From: Nitrososphaerota archaeon
Lineage (GTDB): Archaea > Thermoproteota > Nitrososphaeria > Nitrososphaerales > Nitrosopumilaceae
Direction of reading: 5' to 3'
Assembly: GCA_028867735.1 (NCBI GenBank)
Contig: JAGWFW010000006.1
Location: 1 to 48,293 of the forward strand
Length of the DNA: 48,293 nt
The first letter of the stretch is position 1. Each line of letters opens with the position of its first letter. The translations under genes were made by a program, and so were the position numbers. The notes under the pieces were generated by a model. It worked only from the letters and a program-made list of their open reading frames with translations. It did no database searches and had not been told where the DNA came from. Positions 14,291 to 22,714 of the stretch are shown here, one piece after another.

Positions 14291-15685
14291 TTATGCACTA
14301 AATTGATGAACAACGTCCATAAGACTTTGCTTGAACTCTTCGGTTGTAAGCCCCCACTTGCCATATTCTTCCTTGTAGCCGTCCCAAGAGGCCTCCGCCT
14401 CGCTTGCAATCTCCAAGATCTTGGGCCCAATCGCTTTTGTGTTTACAAGTATTGTCACATTTGCTTGCTCTGTATCCAGTATTGGAATCTTGACAAATAT
14501 CATGCGAGATTCTTCAATGTGGAATCTGTCCTTTATCATGTTCTTCAGGATATCCCTCTCCTTTGCATCAAAGTCTCCTTTGATCTTGACTAATGCAACA
14601 CAAGAGTCCCGTTGTCCGCCCTTGTCACGTACGTCATTTTCATCAATGTCAAATAATACGGCGTCGTTTTTCTTTCCGATATGTTCTACAATAGCATCCA
14701 TGGTATTTCCCTTTCCTCCAGACATTAGATCAGTTCCCCACTGCTTTTCCTCCGGAACCACCGGGATAACCCACGGTACTGCAAACCTTGGTTTCTTTGT
14801 TGCAAGCCATGTCCTGTAGTTTGACATGTCCCATTCTGTTTCTCTTGCAAATGATGCAGTAAACATCGATATGGCGTTTGCCGCAATAAGGTTCATTCCT
14901 TTATAGTCCTTCCATCCAATCTCATGTTCTTTTGGAAGATCGTCTATGATTGATTGTAGTTTTTCTGTCTTTTTCTCATGTTTGTGGGCAAGTTCTCTTA
15001 GCCTCTTGTTTGAAAATAAAAGAGAGCAGTCGCTGTATTTTATCTGGTGTTCGAGATTCATGACAATGTTAATTGCTGCTGCTTCAAAGATTACCGGATC
15101 CCAGCCAAATTCTGGCAACAATCCAAACGATGCGATTGTGGCATGTTCCTTTGTGTCTTTTTTGATATACTGCATGAATGCGCTGGCAAAGGAACTGCCT
15201 GTTCCTCCACCCATTGCAAATGGAATTGTAAAGCCTCGCACTGGCTCAGGAGACAGTCCTGCCAGTTGCTTTTGCATGTCAAATTTTTTGGTTACTTCAT
15301 TGATGAATCTGCTTCTGCCTTCTGCCCAGTTTCTTGCTGCCCCGCCTGATCCGTGAATGACATGTTTGTCACGGAGTGCAAAAAGATCAGGATATGACTG
15401 CAGTATGAGGTTTGCTGCTCTTGGGTCAAGGTCGACTAGCAGTGCACGTGGAATTAGTGGAATCTCATTTCCACCATATGAGTTTGGAAATCTCAAAATT
15501 GTGCTGCCATACCTCTTCAAAACGCGCGATTCGTCCTTCTCACCTTTTAATGTGGGCTTGAGAGGATCAGCCCCTACGTCAATCAATAGTCTCCTATATG
15601 CCTCTGCGCCAAGCCCTATACCGCAATGGCCAAAACATGTCATCAGAACTGGTGCTGGAGGTAGTGGAGCGTTAACAGTAGCCAA
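14291..15685 (-). CDS. Artubulin: archaeal tubulin-like GTPase
   Basis: A 464-residue tubulin-superfamily protein, closer to eukaryotic tubulin than to FtsZ. T1 is GHCGIGLGAEAYRRLL (19-34, compare tubulin GQCGNQIG); T3 is VDLDPRAAN (84-92, compare VDLEP); SGGAARNWAEGR aligns with tubulin DAANNYARGH; T4 is MGGGTGSSF (158-166); YSDCSLLFSNKRL aligns with HSDCAFMVDNEA; and MFTASFARETEWDMSNYRTW covers T7. The tubulin T7 catalytic Glu is Asn289 here, so hydrolysis across the longitudinal interface may be weak, as at the beta-tubulin Lys site. Artubulins have been described in a few Nitrosoarchaeum genomes. Start TTG at 15685 is needed to keep strand S1; an ATG at 15643 would truncate it. The coiled-coil gene follows directly. 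Confidence 0.88.
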   Translation of the reverse strand: MATVNAPLPPAPVLMTCFGHCGIGLGAEAYRRLLIDVGADPLKPTLKGEKDESRVLKRYGSTILRFPNSYGGNEIPLIPRALLVDLDPRAANLILQSYPDLFALRDKHVIHGSGGAARNWAEGRSRFINEVTKKFDMQKQLAGLSPEPVRGFTIPFAMGGGTGSSFASAFMQYIKKDTKEHATIASFGLLPEFGWDPVIFEAAAINIVMNLEHQIKYSDCSLLFSNKRLRELAHKHEKKTEKLQSIIDDLPKEHEIGWKDYKGMNLIAANAISMFTASFARETEWDMSNYRTWLATKKPRFAVPWVIPVVPEEKQWGTDLMSGGKGNTMDAIVEHIGKKNDAVLFDIDENDVRDKGGQRDSCVALVKIKGDFDAKERDILKNMIKDRFHIEESRMIFVKIPILDTEQANVTILVNTKAIGPKILEIASEAEASWDGYKEEYGKWGLTTEEFKQSLMDVVHQFSA

Positions 15686-15858
15686 TACTAATCACCATAT
15701 AACAATGAAGTGCTCACTTTAATCCTAGAGTGTAAGATTGTAAAGCCCATACTTGATTGTTGTAGACATAAAAACGAGGTTTTAACGATTGGTTGCTGCA
15801 TGTATGATAGATATGGTTTCTGAATTTAAAATTTGGGAAGAAATCATCCTTTTAGAGT

Positions 15859-16158
15859 TCAAAACTCAGTTATTGTCTTTTTCAGTTCCCTAAATTCGTC
15901 TATTGTAATCTTTCCTTCTGCAAGCCGTAGTCTAAGAAGTGCTACTGGGTCTTCCAATTTAATTTCAGGCTGTACATCCGGGGTTTCCATCTTGTTGTTG
16001 CTTGATTCGTCAGATATCAGATTTTGCACATATTTGTAATCAGACATGTATACAGGGTTGGATTGTTTTACAAAATCAAGTATTTCTGTCAGTCTTTTTG
16101 TGTCTCCTTTGCCTGAGGCAAGAAGTGTTTTTACATTTTTTATAAAGTCGTCTGACAT
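15859..16158 (-). CDS. SHOCT-domain protein with GKGDT-type N-terminal domain (99 aa)
   Basis: Two domains. Residues 1-52 (MSDDFIKNVKTLLASGKGDT, then KRLTEILDFVKQSN) match the N-terminus of the membrane protein at 9319-10104. Residues about 70-99 (DPVALLRLRLAEGKITIDEF, then RELKK) form a SHOCT domain, a short oligomerisation or recruitment helix pair. The ATG begins one base after the stop of the TPR gene, so they form an operon. A scaffold or adaptor role is inferred from SHOCT plus TPR linkage. Confidence 0.75.
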   Translation of the reverse strand: MSDDFIKNVKTLLASGKGDTKRLTEILDFVKQSNPVYMSDYKYVQNLISDESSNNKMETPDVQPEIKLEDPVALLRLRLAEGKITIDEFRELKKTITEF

Positions 16159-16159
16159 G

Positions 16160-16972
16160 CTATTTCACAACTGCCTTGAATCGAAGATCATCTTTTAGCC
16201 TATTAAATGCAGAGTCCTTTGTTGCCCATCCCTTTATTGTCTTTCCATAATACAATATGGCCTGTGCAAGAAGCTCAAGAGCTTCACGATCATCGCCCAA
16301 TTCCGCCTTGCTTCTAGCTTTTGAATAAATTACAGTACCGTTTTTCGGGCTGTTCCTTAAAACCTTGTCAAACAATGAAATTGCGTCTTGGTGTTTACCA
16401 AGTTCTGCAAGGCTCGTAGCTTTGTAAAATAGGGCCTCAAAATTTTCTGGATCTTTTTCCATTACTTTATCAAAACATGGTAACGCATCATCGTGCTTTT
16501 TCTGTTTTCCAAGTACGAGACCCTTAAAGTAAGTAGCAGAAATGTTTTCAGGATCAATTGATAAAACATGATTGAAGCATTTGAGGGCCTCGTCATATTT
16601 CCCTACTCCTATTTCTGCAATTCCCTTGTTGTAGACGACCGAAACATGGTTCGGGTCCACTTTCAGTGCCTTTTCATAGAAACCTAGTGCACGTTCAAAT
16701 TGCTGTTGTTCTGCATGCAGGTTTCCCAAATTGTTCAATGCCAGTACATGGCTGGGATTTTTTTCAAGTATTTTTTCAAAAGAGAGCACGGCATCTTTGT
16801 GTTTCTTTAGATGAACCAGTGACAGCCCCTTGTTGTATAGCGCATCTAGATTTAATGGATCAATTTTTAGAGCCTTGTCAAAGAACGATATAGCGTCTTT
16901 GTGCTTGCCAAGTTTTGCATAGCTTGTGCCTTCCGATATCATTCCAGCAGATTCATTTTGGTTTTGTGTCAA
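16160..16972 (-). CDS. TPR-repeat protein (seven repeats)
   Basis: A 270-residue protein made almost wholly of seven 34-residue tetratricopeptide repeats (about residues 9-246), each with the GKHKDAISFFDKALKIDP type consensus and an intervening ALYNKG turn. A capping helix closes the C-terminus (GWATKDSAFNRLKDDLRF). TPR solenoids bind peptides or assemble complexes; the partner is unknown. Start is TTG at 16972. It is the first gene of a two-gene unit with the SHOCT protein, upstream of artubulin on the same strand. Confidence 0.88.
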   Translation of the reverse strand: MTQNQNESAGMISEGTSYAKLGKHKDAISFFDKALKIDPLNLDALYNKGLSLVHLKKHKDAVLSFEKILEKNPSHVLALNNLGNLHAEQQQFERALGFYEKALKVDPNHVSVVYNKGIAEIGVGKYDEALKCFNHVLSIDPENISATYFKGLVLGKQKKHDDALPCFDKVMEKDPENFEALFYKATSLAELGKHQDAISLFDKVLRNSPKNGTVIYSKARSKAELGDDREALELLAQAILYYGKTIKGWATKDSAFNRLKDDLRFKAVVK

Positions 16973-17079
16973 TTTGATCTAGTGTTAATTATTACAGATA
17001 CTACAATTGAAGATTTAAGTTTACGGCAATCATGTGTTTTTCAATAGTCTAGATTACGTTCATTCTAGTCGTTTTAACA

Positions 17080-17619
17080 TCAAGTACGATCTTTATGTAA
17101 AAATTCAAAAACAATTACGCCGTCATGCTGTGATTCGTTTGCAATTATGATTTTTAGTGACTCTAGAATCGATTTTATATAATACTGAAGAAATATAGCC
17201 CATTTTTCACTTGGATCTGCAGAGAAAACTAGCCTATACCTGTTGCTGTGCACTTTGCACGTAAACTCAAACCATTTGCAGTATTTTCCTATTACCATAA
17301 AATAATTGTGAATAACATGATCTATGTCATACTGCATACCTAAGATATTGAATAGCTTTTTGACAATTCCGGGCCCTTTTTGAGCAAGTTCTTTCATGTC
17401 ATCTTCATTCAGTTTGGCCACGATTAAAAGAAAGAAATCATACGGAAGTACCACGTTTAGAATTGCATTTACGTTTTCTTCGTAGGTGATATTTTTGTTT
17501 AGAACTTTGTTGATAAATGCATTGAGTGTCAGGTCTTTTTTATCAGCTTCACGTTTTAGAATCTCCAGTACATCATTTTGCAATCTCAGAGTTATTCTAT
17601 TGGTCGGTGTTCGCTCCAT
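17080..17619 (-). CDS. Ribbon-helix-helix protein with novel C-terminal domain (copy 2)
   Basis: A 179-residue paralogue of the gene at 1601-2179. The RHH unit is TNRITLRLQNDVLEILKREA, continuing DKKDLTLNAFINK. The C-terminal domain shares NYFMVIGKYCKWFEF, YIKSILESLKIIIANES and the final VIVFEF with copy 1. Identity is spread over the full length, so this is a duplicated two-domain family rather than shared RHH alone. A GTG at 17634 could add five residues, but ATG 17619 has TTTAAAATGG about 27 bases upstream. A regulatory role is inferred. Confidence 0.72.
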   Translation of the reverse strand: MERTPTNRITLRLQNDVLEILKREADKKDLTLNAFINKVLNKNITYEENVNAILNVVLPYDFFLLIVAKLNEDDMKELAQKGPGIVKKLFNILGMQYDIDHVIHNYFMVIGKYCKWFEFTCKVHSNRYRLVFSADPSEKWAIFLQYYIKSILESLKIIIANESQHDGVIVFEFLHKDRT

Positions 17620-17733
17620 GCTTGAAATCGTCACAAAATCACCATTTTAAAAAAAAACAGTTATTTCATGAATATTAAAAATTACGTAGGAATGTTTAGT
17701 TTTACATCAGATTAGGGTTTAACAAGTAGGAAA

Positions 17734-19014
17734 TTATGATGTGGCCGGAGTTTCTGGAAATGTTTTTTTCATGTATCTTGATAATAAAGGATATTGGACT
17801 ATGAGAGATGAGAGAACTACTCCGAATGTGATTGGTTCTAGTATATCTTTGAAGTTGCTTTCTGGAAGTGTTGCCACAAGTGCAACAGACAAGGCTCCCC
17901 TCATGCCTCCTAGCATTATCACATGCCTCCACGCGTTGGGCCATTTTTCATGTGTAAATCTGTGGGTTACAGCAAGTATGGGATAAGTAGATACGGCTCG
18001 TGCTGCCAGCACAGCCCCAAAGGCCATTGCGATTAGAGGCAGGTTCTTCCCCATGTTTTGCATATCCATGCTGAGCCCCAGATACAAGAAAGCTACCGAA
18101 TTTGCAAAAAATGCAATCATATCCCAAAAGTGCGAACTGTACATCTGGGTTTTTTCGCTCATAATTCCTTTTCCTTTCATAACAAGATTGCCAAAGTATA
18201 GACCAGATGCAGCCGCCGCAACTAGACCAGAAAGCTGCAATGCGTTTGCAACAACTACAGATCCAAACAAGACAGCTACGGAAAGAGCAGTCTCGGAAAA
18301 GGGTTCATCCATCAATCTGAAGAGAAATCTTGCTCCCAGTGCAAATCCAAGGCCCACTGCTATTCCGCCAAAAAATACAATGGCAAAGTGCCCCACCTGT
18401 TCTAGTATATTGACGTTTATCTGACCTATGGTCTCGAGGGGTTCCAGTGGAGAGCCTTGGGCTGCAGCTATCGCAATAATAGAGGAAAATATGACAAGGC
18501 CCGTAGCATCGTTAAAGCTGGCTTCGGATTCCATGAGTGTTGTCAATGTCTTTGGCGCCTTGACTTGTTTAAACACCTGAATTACGATTGCGGCATCAGT
18601 GGGTGCAATTAACGCGGCAAATGCAAATGCAACTATGGTCGGCAGGCCTGCAACATACGATAGCAGGAATCCCCCAACCAGTGTTGCAAAAACTACACCG
18701 AGGGTTGCAAGTAACAATGATGAAATTCGTACTGCCTTGAATTGTTCACGATCTATTTTCATCATGGCTTCATAGATTAAAGGTGGTACAATGAAATACA
18801 GAATTAGTTTCGGGTCCACGTGGAACTTGGACGTATCAAAAATGCCAAATCCCGATACGTGTATGAGGGAGACCGCGATTCCTATGCCTACCAAGACCAT
18901 CGTATACGGCAGTCGAATCTTTTTGGCAAGAAGTGACGCAAGAAAAATCATACCAAGAAAGATTGGGATGATCCACTCAGTTCTAAACAGTGACCCTATG
19001 CTTATGTCTACCAT
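17734..19014 (-). CDS. Na+(K+)/H+ antiporter, CPA1/NhaP type
   Basis: A 426-residue membrane transporter with about 12 hydrophobic helices. Diagnostic stretches are PPLIYEAMMKIDREQFKAVR, AALIAPTDAAIVIQVFKQ (the unwound TM4 region) and the ion-site helix ESEASFNDATGLVIFSS, whose Asn-Asp pair is typical of electroneutral CPA1 exchangers. It probably exports Na+ in exchange for protons. No long cytoplasmic regulatory domain is present. An AATTATAAAA box lies 20-30 bases upstream of the ATG. Confidence 0.9.
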   Translation of the reverse strand: MVDISIGSLFRTEWIIPIFLGMIFLASLLAKKIRLPYTMVLVGIGIAVSLIHVSGFGIFDTSKFHVDPKLILYFIVPPLIYEAMMKIDREQFKAVRISSLLLATLGVVFATLVGGFLLSYVAGLPTIVAFAFAALIAPTDAAIVIQVFKQVKAPKTLTTLMESEASFNDATGLVIFSSIIAIAAAQGSPLEPLETIGQINVNILEQVGHFAIVFFGGIAVGLGFALGARFLFRLMDEPFSETALSVAVLFGSVVVANALQLSGLVAAAASGLYFGNLVMKGKGIMSEKTQMYSSHFWDMIAFFANSVAFLYLGLSMDMQNMGKNLPLIAMAFGAVLAARAVSTYPILAVTHRFTHEKWPNAWRHVIMLGGMRGALSVALVATLPESNFKDILEPITFGVVLSSLIVQYPLLSRYMKKTFPETPATS

Positions 19015-19074
19015 CCCTAACTTTCATGGTATCAAATTATAAAAACAGTTCCAAAGTGTTGCGCAAATCTCTTT

Positions 19075-19287
19075 TTATTTTTCTTTTTTTCTAATTTTGC
19101 TGCCATTGTCTTTTCTTAGCTGCCTAAACCCCAGAAAGATTCCAAGCACTAGGTTCACTACCCCTAGTGCGGTGAGAGGAAAGTTTGGGTCTTTGAAATA
19201 AAACATCCCCATAGAAAGCCCCCACGCCCCAGCTACGAGAAACATTATTGTTATTGCCTTTAGCTTTTGCGGAGACGGGGTGCTCAT
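19075..19287 (-). CDS. Two-helix membrane protein (70 aa)
   Basis: ATG 19287 gives 70 residues with two hydrophobic helices (TIMFLVAGAWGLSMGMFYF and TALGVVNLVLGIFLGFRQL) and a strongly basic tail (KDNGSKIRKKEK). An in-frame GTG at 19311 is possible, but GTTTAATAG about 28 bases before ATG 19287 favours the shorter form. The function is unknown. Confidence 0.55.
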   Translation of the reverse strand: MSTPSPQKLKAITIMFLVAGAWGLSMGMFYFKDPNFPLTALGVVNLVLGIFLGFRQLRKDNGSKIRKKEK

Positions 19288-19338
19288 CAACGCTTGCTGA
19301 CTATGTGACACTATTAAACATTGAGAATGTTTTCAAAA

Positions 19339-21843
19339 CTATTGACCAAATTCTTTTCTTGCATTTTCAAGAAATCTTGCATGGATTCGAATTCTTTCAA
19401 GGCTTTGGGCAAGTTTCATCTCAGTTCCCGGAACATGATGTTTTGCAAAGAATTTCCGGATTTCTCTTTCTTTATCCAAGTCAGCCATTACAGATACGCT
19501 TCCAATTATTCTATTTAATAATGGATTTCCCACGCCAAACTTCTTGACTAGCACCCCCCAGTTCTTTCGTATCCATGGCCACACCAAGTCTTTCCCATAG
19601 GGGTTTGTTATCATCCTTGCAATCGGAACAAACAGGCTCTGCGTCCTGACGTCCTTTGAGAGCGTAAAGGCCAGAGTCTTTTCAAGCAGTTGTCTTTCCT
19701 TAAAGTTTGAAATCGATCCTAGGAATCTTACCTTCTCTTCTTGCGTGTGCGCCTGACGATACATGCTGACTAGCTTTTGATACGTTTTCAAATTACCATT
19801 CCATGCAACTGCAGAATACACTGAGCTTCGCAGATCTGGATTCAAGGAATGAGTTTTGAGCAGATTTGAAAACCTTGACTGGGCTTCAGACAATATCTCC
19901 TTGTCATCAAGTCTTCCAAGTGAGCTTATCAGTGAATTTCTCAATAGTGCGTGTGTTGGTTTTTCTCCTTTTACCTGATCCCATCCAAATCTTTGGAATA
20001 TTACATTCATGAAATATTGGTTGAACTCTTTTATCTCGTCCCAGAATTTCTCTCCTGAAAGCGCGACATACAAGAAATTCAGAAATGCAATAACATCAGA
20101 CAATACGACATAGTCGTCTTCTTCCTCATAATGCCTGACAAAGTCCAAGTAATGTTTGAGAGGATACTGGTTTGAGAGCACAAGTGCAGTCAGGTCATGA
20201 TGTATGCTCCAGCGGTCAAGATTTGATATCTTCTTTTCCTCTACAAGACTTCCAAGCTTTTCTAGCGAATTTTCGTCGTATTTTACTCTGTAAAAGCCCT
20301 TTTGTCCGGCATTTATCTTGAACCACCTGCCACCATATGGAATACTGACAGTATTGCGCATCGTCTTTGTGACAACTTTATCCTCCAACCTAACAGAGAT
20401 TGGGATTATCCAGTTTCCACGCTGCGGTTTAGTCTTATTTTCAAGTAGAAATCTCTTTTGTGATAGTTTTATCCTAGAGCCAGATGCAGCTGCTTCAATT
20501 ATCGGATACCCAATCTGTCTTACCCAAGTATCCATCATCTGCGTCACGGGCTTTCTTGACGCAGATCCAAGAGAATTCCATAAATCCTCAGTTGTCGCAT
20601 TAGAATACTGGTGTTTTTTCAGATAGCTGTGAAGGCCTTTTCTAAAGTTTTCTTGTCCGATAAAATCTTCTAGCATCATTAGTACGCTTCCTCCTTTATT
20701 GTAGCTTATCTCATCGAATATCTGTCGAACATCGGCAGGACTTTTTACATCTACGTCTATCGGATGAGATGACTTGAGCGAATCAAGACTCAAACCGCCC
20801 GTCATCTCAGATATTAGGAATTGATCCCAAAAGTCCCATCCCGGATAAATCTTGTCTACGGCCTTTGTTGCCATGAAGGTTGCAAAGCTTTCGTTTAGCC
20901 AAAGATCATTCCACCACTTCATTGTTACAAGGTTTCCAAACCACTGATGTGCAAGCTCGTGCGCTATTACTTCTGCAATGTGCTGCAGGGTATCAGTAGA
21001 GGATGTCTTTGGATCATAGAGCAATACGGTCTCCCTGAATGTGATAGCCCCCCAGTTTTCCATTGCGCCAGACGCAAAGTCTGGAATTGCAATCATGTCA
21101 AGTTTTGGCAGCGGATATGGAATCTTGAAGTAGTTTTGAAAATACGACAGGAACTGTTTTGTAAACACAAGCGCCATCTTGCCTTGCTGTTTCTTCCCCC
21201 TAGTTGTGATAATTCTAACAAGTGTCTTTCCCAGCCTGCTCTGCAGAACTTCAAAGTCTCCAACTCCAAGATACAAAAGATATGTTGACATGACTGGGGT
21301 TTGTTCAAATCTAAACAGAGTCTTTTTGCCAAGCCTTTTCTTTGATACAACCGGCATGTTTGAGATTGCTGTAAGATTGTAATCTACCACAAGAGACACA
21401 TCAAACGTGGCCTTGGCCTCAGGTTCGTCCCAACATGGAAATGCTCGCCTTGCATCAGCTGCCTCAAACTGGGTGGTTGCAAGGTGTCTTTCATTTCCCT
21501 TGTATTCATATTTGCTCCTGTAAAAGCCAACTAGTTTGTCATTTAATGTGCCTACAAAATCAATCAAAACTAGTGCTTTGCCAGATATTTTTTCAGGTAG
21601 GTTTAGAGTTAGTTCTTCATTTTTCTCGTCAAGTCTCACTCTTGCCTTTAATTTTTTTTCATTCCATAATACCGTACAGCTATCAACCTCAAGTTCTGCC
21701 GCGTTTAGGACAATCTGTCGCGTCGGTTTTGATATTTTTACCCGGATTTTCTCCTTTCCTCTAAACTTGAACTTGTTAAAGTCTGGTTCAAACTCTAGAT
21801 CATAATTAATTGGTAAAACTGTTCTCACAGCAATTGGTTCCAA
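19339..21843 (-). CDS. M1-family zinc aminopeptidase
   Basis: An 834-residue cytoplasmic metallopeptidase that removes N-terminal residues from peptides, as Tricorn-interacting factors F2/F3 and ERAP-type enzymes do. It has the exopeptidase motif SGAMENWGAITFRE, the zinc site HELAHQWFGN with third ligand Glu in NDLWLNESFATF about 18 residues on, and a catalytic Tyr region SYNKGGSVLMMLED. A long C-terminal helical domain (about residues 530-834) completes the family length. It probably finishes proteasome products. Start is TTG at 21843. Confidence 0.95.
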   Translation of the reverse strand: MEPIAVRTVLPINYDLEFEPDFNKFKFRGKEKIRVKISKPTRQIVLNAAELEVDSCTVLWNEKKLKARVRLDEKNEELTLNLPEKISGKALVLIDFVGTLNDKLVGFYRSKYEYKGNERHLATTQFEAADARRAFPCWDEPEAKATFDVSLVVDYNLTAISNMPVVSKKRLGKKTLFRFEQTPVMSTYLLYLGVGDFEVLQSRLGKTLVRIITTRGKKQQGKMALVFTKQFLSYFQNYFKIPYPLPKLDMIAIPDFASGAMENWGAITFRETVLLYDPKTSSTDTLQHIAEVIAHELAHQWFGNLVTMKWWNDLWLNESFATFMATKAVDKIYPGWDFWDQFLISEMTGGLSLDSLKSSHPIDVDVKSPADVRQIFDEISYNKGGSVLMMLEDFIGQENFRKGLHSYLKKHQYSNATTEDLWNSLGSASRKPVTQMMDTWVRQIGYPIIEAAASGSRIKLSQKRFLLENKTKPQRGNWIIPISVRLEDKVVTKTMRNTVSIPYGGRWFKINAGQKGFYRVKYDENSLEKLGSLVEEKKISNLDRWSIHHDLTALVLSNQYPLKHYLDFVRHYEEEDDYVVLSDVIAFLNFLYVALSGEKFWDEIKEFNQYFMNVIFQRFGWDQVKGEKPTHALLRNSLISSLGRLDDKEILSEAQSRFSNLLKTHSLNPDLRSSVYSAVAWNGNLKTYQKLVSMYRQAHTQEEKVRFLGSISNFKERQLLEKTLAFTLSKDVRTQSLFVPIARMITNPYGKDLVWPWIRKNWGVLVKKFGVGNPLLNRIIGSVSVMADLDKEREIRKFFAKHHVPGTEMKLAQSLERIRIHARFLENARKEFGQ

Positions 21844-21866
21844 GAGACAAGTAATATACCTTTAAT

Positions 21867-22361
21867 CTAATGTAGAACGGCAAATAACCAATGCAGAAAA
21901 TGGATGCTGAAAAATACAATTGCAAATGATTTTACTGTCTTTCCTGCAGCCATTGCGATTGAATATTTTACAATGTTGTATTTCTTTGTGCCAGCTATGA
22001 TTGATATTATATCTCCAAGTATAGGGATCCATGGAGAAAAGAAAATTATCGTGCTCCATCCATATTTCGTCATTATGCTCATGCTTTTTTGCTCATATTT
22101 TGGAGTAGATTTTCGCAGTCTTCCTATCAGCCTTCCATTATATCCAAGATAATATGCAATGTATCCCCCAATGATTGAGCCAACAGTCAAGACTAGAAAA
22201 ACATTGAATGGATTTACTCCACCCAAAAGTAAAGTTGAGGTTGTGACTTCAGTTGGAATTGGGATAAACGAGGAAAACATTCCATTGAAAAAAAGACCTG
22301 CAAGACCATATTTTATGAACAGAGTATCATGAAATATTGCATGGAGGACATCTGATAACAT
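21867..22361 (-). CDS. VTT/DedA-family membrane protein (YqaA-like)
   Basis: A 164-residue membrane protein with the VTT (SNARE-associated/DedA) pattern: a re-entrant segment SSFIPIPTEVTTSTLLLGG, then GSIIGGYIAYYLGYNGR, and the second FFSPWIPILGDIISIIAG segment. DedA proteins are linked to phospholipid flipping and membrane homeostasis. It begins 15 bases after the stop of the upstream gene, with AGGAGA as a Shine-Dalgarno site, so they are co-transcribed. Confidence 0.82.
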   Translation of the reverse strand: MLSDVLHAIFHDTLFIKYGLAGLFFNGMFSSFIPIPTEVTTSTLLLGGVNPFNVFLVLTVGSIIGGYIAYYLGYNGRLIGRLRKSTPKYEQKSMSIMTKYGWSTIIFFSPWIPILGDIISIIAGTKKYNIVKYSIAMAAGKTVKSFAIVFFSIHFLHWLFAVLH

Positions 22362-22376
22362 CGCCTGACTTTTCTC

Positions 22377-22607
22377 CTAGCTTGTTTTAAATGAATTGCC
22401 ATATTTCACGTCGTAATCATAAATTGCAATAGAAATTTTCTTGAGAAGTTTTTTCTTTGATTTTTGTGCTTTTGCATCATGACTATAGTCTTTTTGTTCG
22501 AGAAGATCATGAAGGCGTTCAAGCTCAATCCTTGAGAGCATGCTGATTCCCTTATTCATGACCACATCCAAGAGATGTAGTCGCTCTAGATCATCTTCGT
22601 TTGGCAT
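22377..22607 (-). CDS. Small helical hypothetical protein (76 aa)
   Basis: ATG 22607 gives a 76-residue charged protein starting MPNEDDLERLHLLDVVMNKG, with a Lys-rich centre (KAQKSKKKLLKK). A further in-frame ATG at 22661 is less likely, because ATATTAAAC lies about 27 bases before 22607. It leads an operon with the VTT membrane protein. Family not recognised. Confidence 0.6.
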   Translation of the reverse strand: MPNEDDLERLHLLDVVMNKGISMLSRIELERLHDLLEQKDYSHDAKAQKSKKKLLKKISIAIYDYDVKYGNSFKTS

Positions 22608-22684
22608 AAAGTATTCGTGTTTATGTTTAATATTTGTCTTGTAGAACTGGATCCAATACAAGTTAGACTAGAACTGCGTATGAG

Positions 22685-22690
22685 ATATAA
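22685..22690 (+). promoter_or_regulatory. TATA box of the secreted beta-propeller gene
   Basis: ATATAA is centred 27 bases before the GTG at 22715, indicating a leaderless GTG-initiated mRNA. Confidence 0.5.
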
Positions 22691-22714
22691 CAAGGTGAAA
22701 ACTGCCCTTTTTCT

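Noticed and set aside
13737-16972. Reading the artubulin region as a mobile or viral island (phage TubZ-like)
   Set aside because: No integrase, transposase, repeats or phage genes nearby, and T-loops match eukaryotic tubulin rather than TubZ or PhuZ.
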